The position numbers were made by a program, and so were the translations under genes. The notes below the pieces were generated by a model that saw only the letters and a list, made by a program, of their open reading frames with translations, was not told the DNA's origin and did no database searches. From Clostridia bacterium (GTDB lineage: Bacteria; Bacillota; Clostridia; Peptostreptococcales; Filifactoraceae): 32,759 bases of DNA. This document shows, in pieces, positions 32,130-32,759 of this stretch. The stretch covers positions 1 to 32,759 of the forward strand of contig SAAM01000006.1 of assembly GCA_009929415.1 (NCBI GenBank), written 5' to 3'. Position 1 is the stretch's first letter. Each line of letters begins with the position of its first letter.

Positions 32130-32531
32130 TTACATGAACCTGTTTATCAGCATATAGCTCAGCACTGAAGTAGATGATGCCACAAAAGCTCCCCAGATAA
32201 GGTCTATGACCGTAACGAAAAGCGGCCAGCCCTCTATCGTAGCAAGATTTGTGAGATCATAGGTCGCATATGCGACAAATCCAAAAAATGCCCCCGCTGC
32301 CAGAGCATATCTTATGCTCTGTGTTCTTACAGATGGCTCTATAACGAAAAACAGAAGCCCCGCCATAAAAATCAGGTAAAACACCCCTGCCGCCCACCAT
32401 ACTATATTCTTTGCCATTATATATCCCAGGTATTTCGCATAGATGCCCCTTGCTATGAATCCAAGCCATATTGCATCTATACATAGGAATATACCTGTCG
32501 ATATAAGATACATCTTCATCCATGCAGCCAT
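32130..32531 (-). CDS. DUF2177 family membrane protein
   Basis: A 133-residue protein with four predicted membrane helices, starting MAAWMKMYLISTGIFLCIDA. It has the family pattern IWLGFIARGIYAKYLG and ATYDLTNLATIEGWP in the third and fourth segments. Family function is unknown. I chose the ATG at 32531 because AAGGAGGG precedes it; the frame is open to 32585. It is the first gene of the operon with the DAK2-DegV fusion. Confidence 0.85.
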   Translation of the reverse strand: MAAWMKMYLISTGIFLCIDAIWLGFIARGIYAKYLGYIMAKNIVWWAAGVFYLIFMAGLLFFVIEPSVRTQSIRYALAAGAFFGFVAYATYDLTNLATIEGWPLFVTVIDLIWGAFVASSTSVLSYMLINRFM

Positions 32532-32641
32532 GTTGCCCTCCTTAATCCTTAAAACCAGATATGCTTCTGTTATATATTTACCCATGTAAGTAAAAAAAAG
32601 TCTCGGGATTTCTATTTTATTTTGAATTAATGGTTATATAT

Positions 32642-32671
32642 ATACTACCCAAACAAAATGGGTAGTGTAAA
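32642..32671 (-). promoter_or_regulatory. Promoter overlapped by perfect palindrome, DUF2177 operon
   Basis: On the minus strand TTTACA (32666-32671), an 18-base spacer and TAGTAT (32642-32647) could be a promoter. The spacer carries a perfect palindrome, ACTACCCA and TGGGTAGT with a seven-base gap (32644-32651 and 32659-32666), touching both hexamers. This is the geometry of a repressor or MerR-type operator. The rest of 32586-32759 has no gene or other recognised element. Confidence 0.5.
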
Positions 32672-32759
32672 GTTCGATATGAAAAAGTGATTTAAAAGGA
32701 TTTTCAGATTTTGTATCAGATTTTTAAAATATAATGATGTGCGAAGCACCTGAATTCGG

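Noticed and set aside
1-32759. CRISPR arrays, insertion sequences, phage genes, tRNA or rRNA genes
   Set aside because: No spaced direct repeats, transposase or integrase motifs, or cloverleaf/rRNA sequences were noticed on either strand; a dedicated search was not possible here.

Overview
The window looks like chromosome from a low- to mid-G+C anaerobic Firmicute, most likely a Clostridia member with an amino-acid-fermenting lifestyle. The signs are Gram-positive Shine-Dalgarno sites and TTG/GTG starts, a T-box riboswitch, a SigV/RsiV-type ECF pair, a 2-hydroxyacyl-CoA dehydratase activase-type locus and a Clostridia-type bacterial microcompartment (BMC). Almost everything is on the minus strand, so operons read from high to low coordinates. 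No rRNA, tRNA, insertion sequence, phage or CRISPR array was seen.

Left part (1-6220). A partial plus-strand gene end (3-140) converges on a short operon of a phenylacetate-CoA ligase (356-1651) and a 55-residue protein ending in CLDCW (162-329). That operon is preceded by a consensus promoter and a complete T-box leader whose best specifier reading is TTC (Phe). Next come a MATE exporter with a LytTR response regulator (2071-4164), then an ECF sigma factor with an RsiV-like anti-sigma factor (4253-5722) behind a classic ECF autoregulatory promoter (GAAAC-N17-CGTC). A divergent CsbD-like stress gene (5899-6174) ends in a strong bidirectional terminator.

Centre (6181-24083). This is the main feature: a compact, apparently single operon of about 16 kb, preceded by a LacI-family regulator. 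It encodes a ribose-type ABC importer, methylthioribose kinase (MtnK), methylthioribose-1-phosphate isomerase (MtnA), a class II (fuculose-phosphate-like) aldolase, a PduP/EutE-type CoA-acylating aldehyde dehydrogenase, four single-BMC-domain shell proteins, the phosphotransacylase PduL, one EutN/CcmL pentamer, a solute-binding-protein-like protein with no signal peptide, a CoA-disulfide-reductase-like flavoprotein, a two-subunit class I CoA-transferase homologue that lacks the usual catalytic glutamate, and an iron-dependent alcohol dehydrogenase. The aldolase, aldehyde dehydrogenase and PduL each carry a terminal amphipathic helix typical of BMC targeting. The inferred route is: a 5-modified ribose (5-methylthioribose or 5-deoxyribose) is imported, phosphorylated at C1, isomerised to the 1-phospho-ribulose and cleaved to DHAP plus a C2 aldehyde. 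The aldehyde is then converted inside a protein shell to acyl-CoA/acyl-phosphate or reduced to an alcohol. No B12-dependent diol dehydratase, ethanolamine lyase or glycyl radical enzyme is present, so the signature enzyme appears to be the aldolase fed by MtnK/MtnA. I know of the cytosolic version of this chemistry (the DHAP shunt) but not of a characterised BMC devoted to it.

Right part (24084-32759). A second LacI paralogue (24084-25079) is the last gene of an operon with a split acyl-CoA dehydratase activase/HgdB-like system (25130-29343). Beyond it is a three-gene operon of a DUF2177 membrane protein, a DAK2-DegV fusion and a DUF1295 membrane protein (29493-32531), with a perfect palindrome over its putative promoter.
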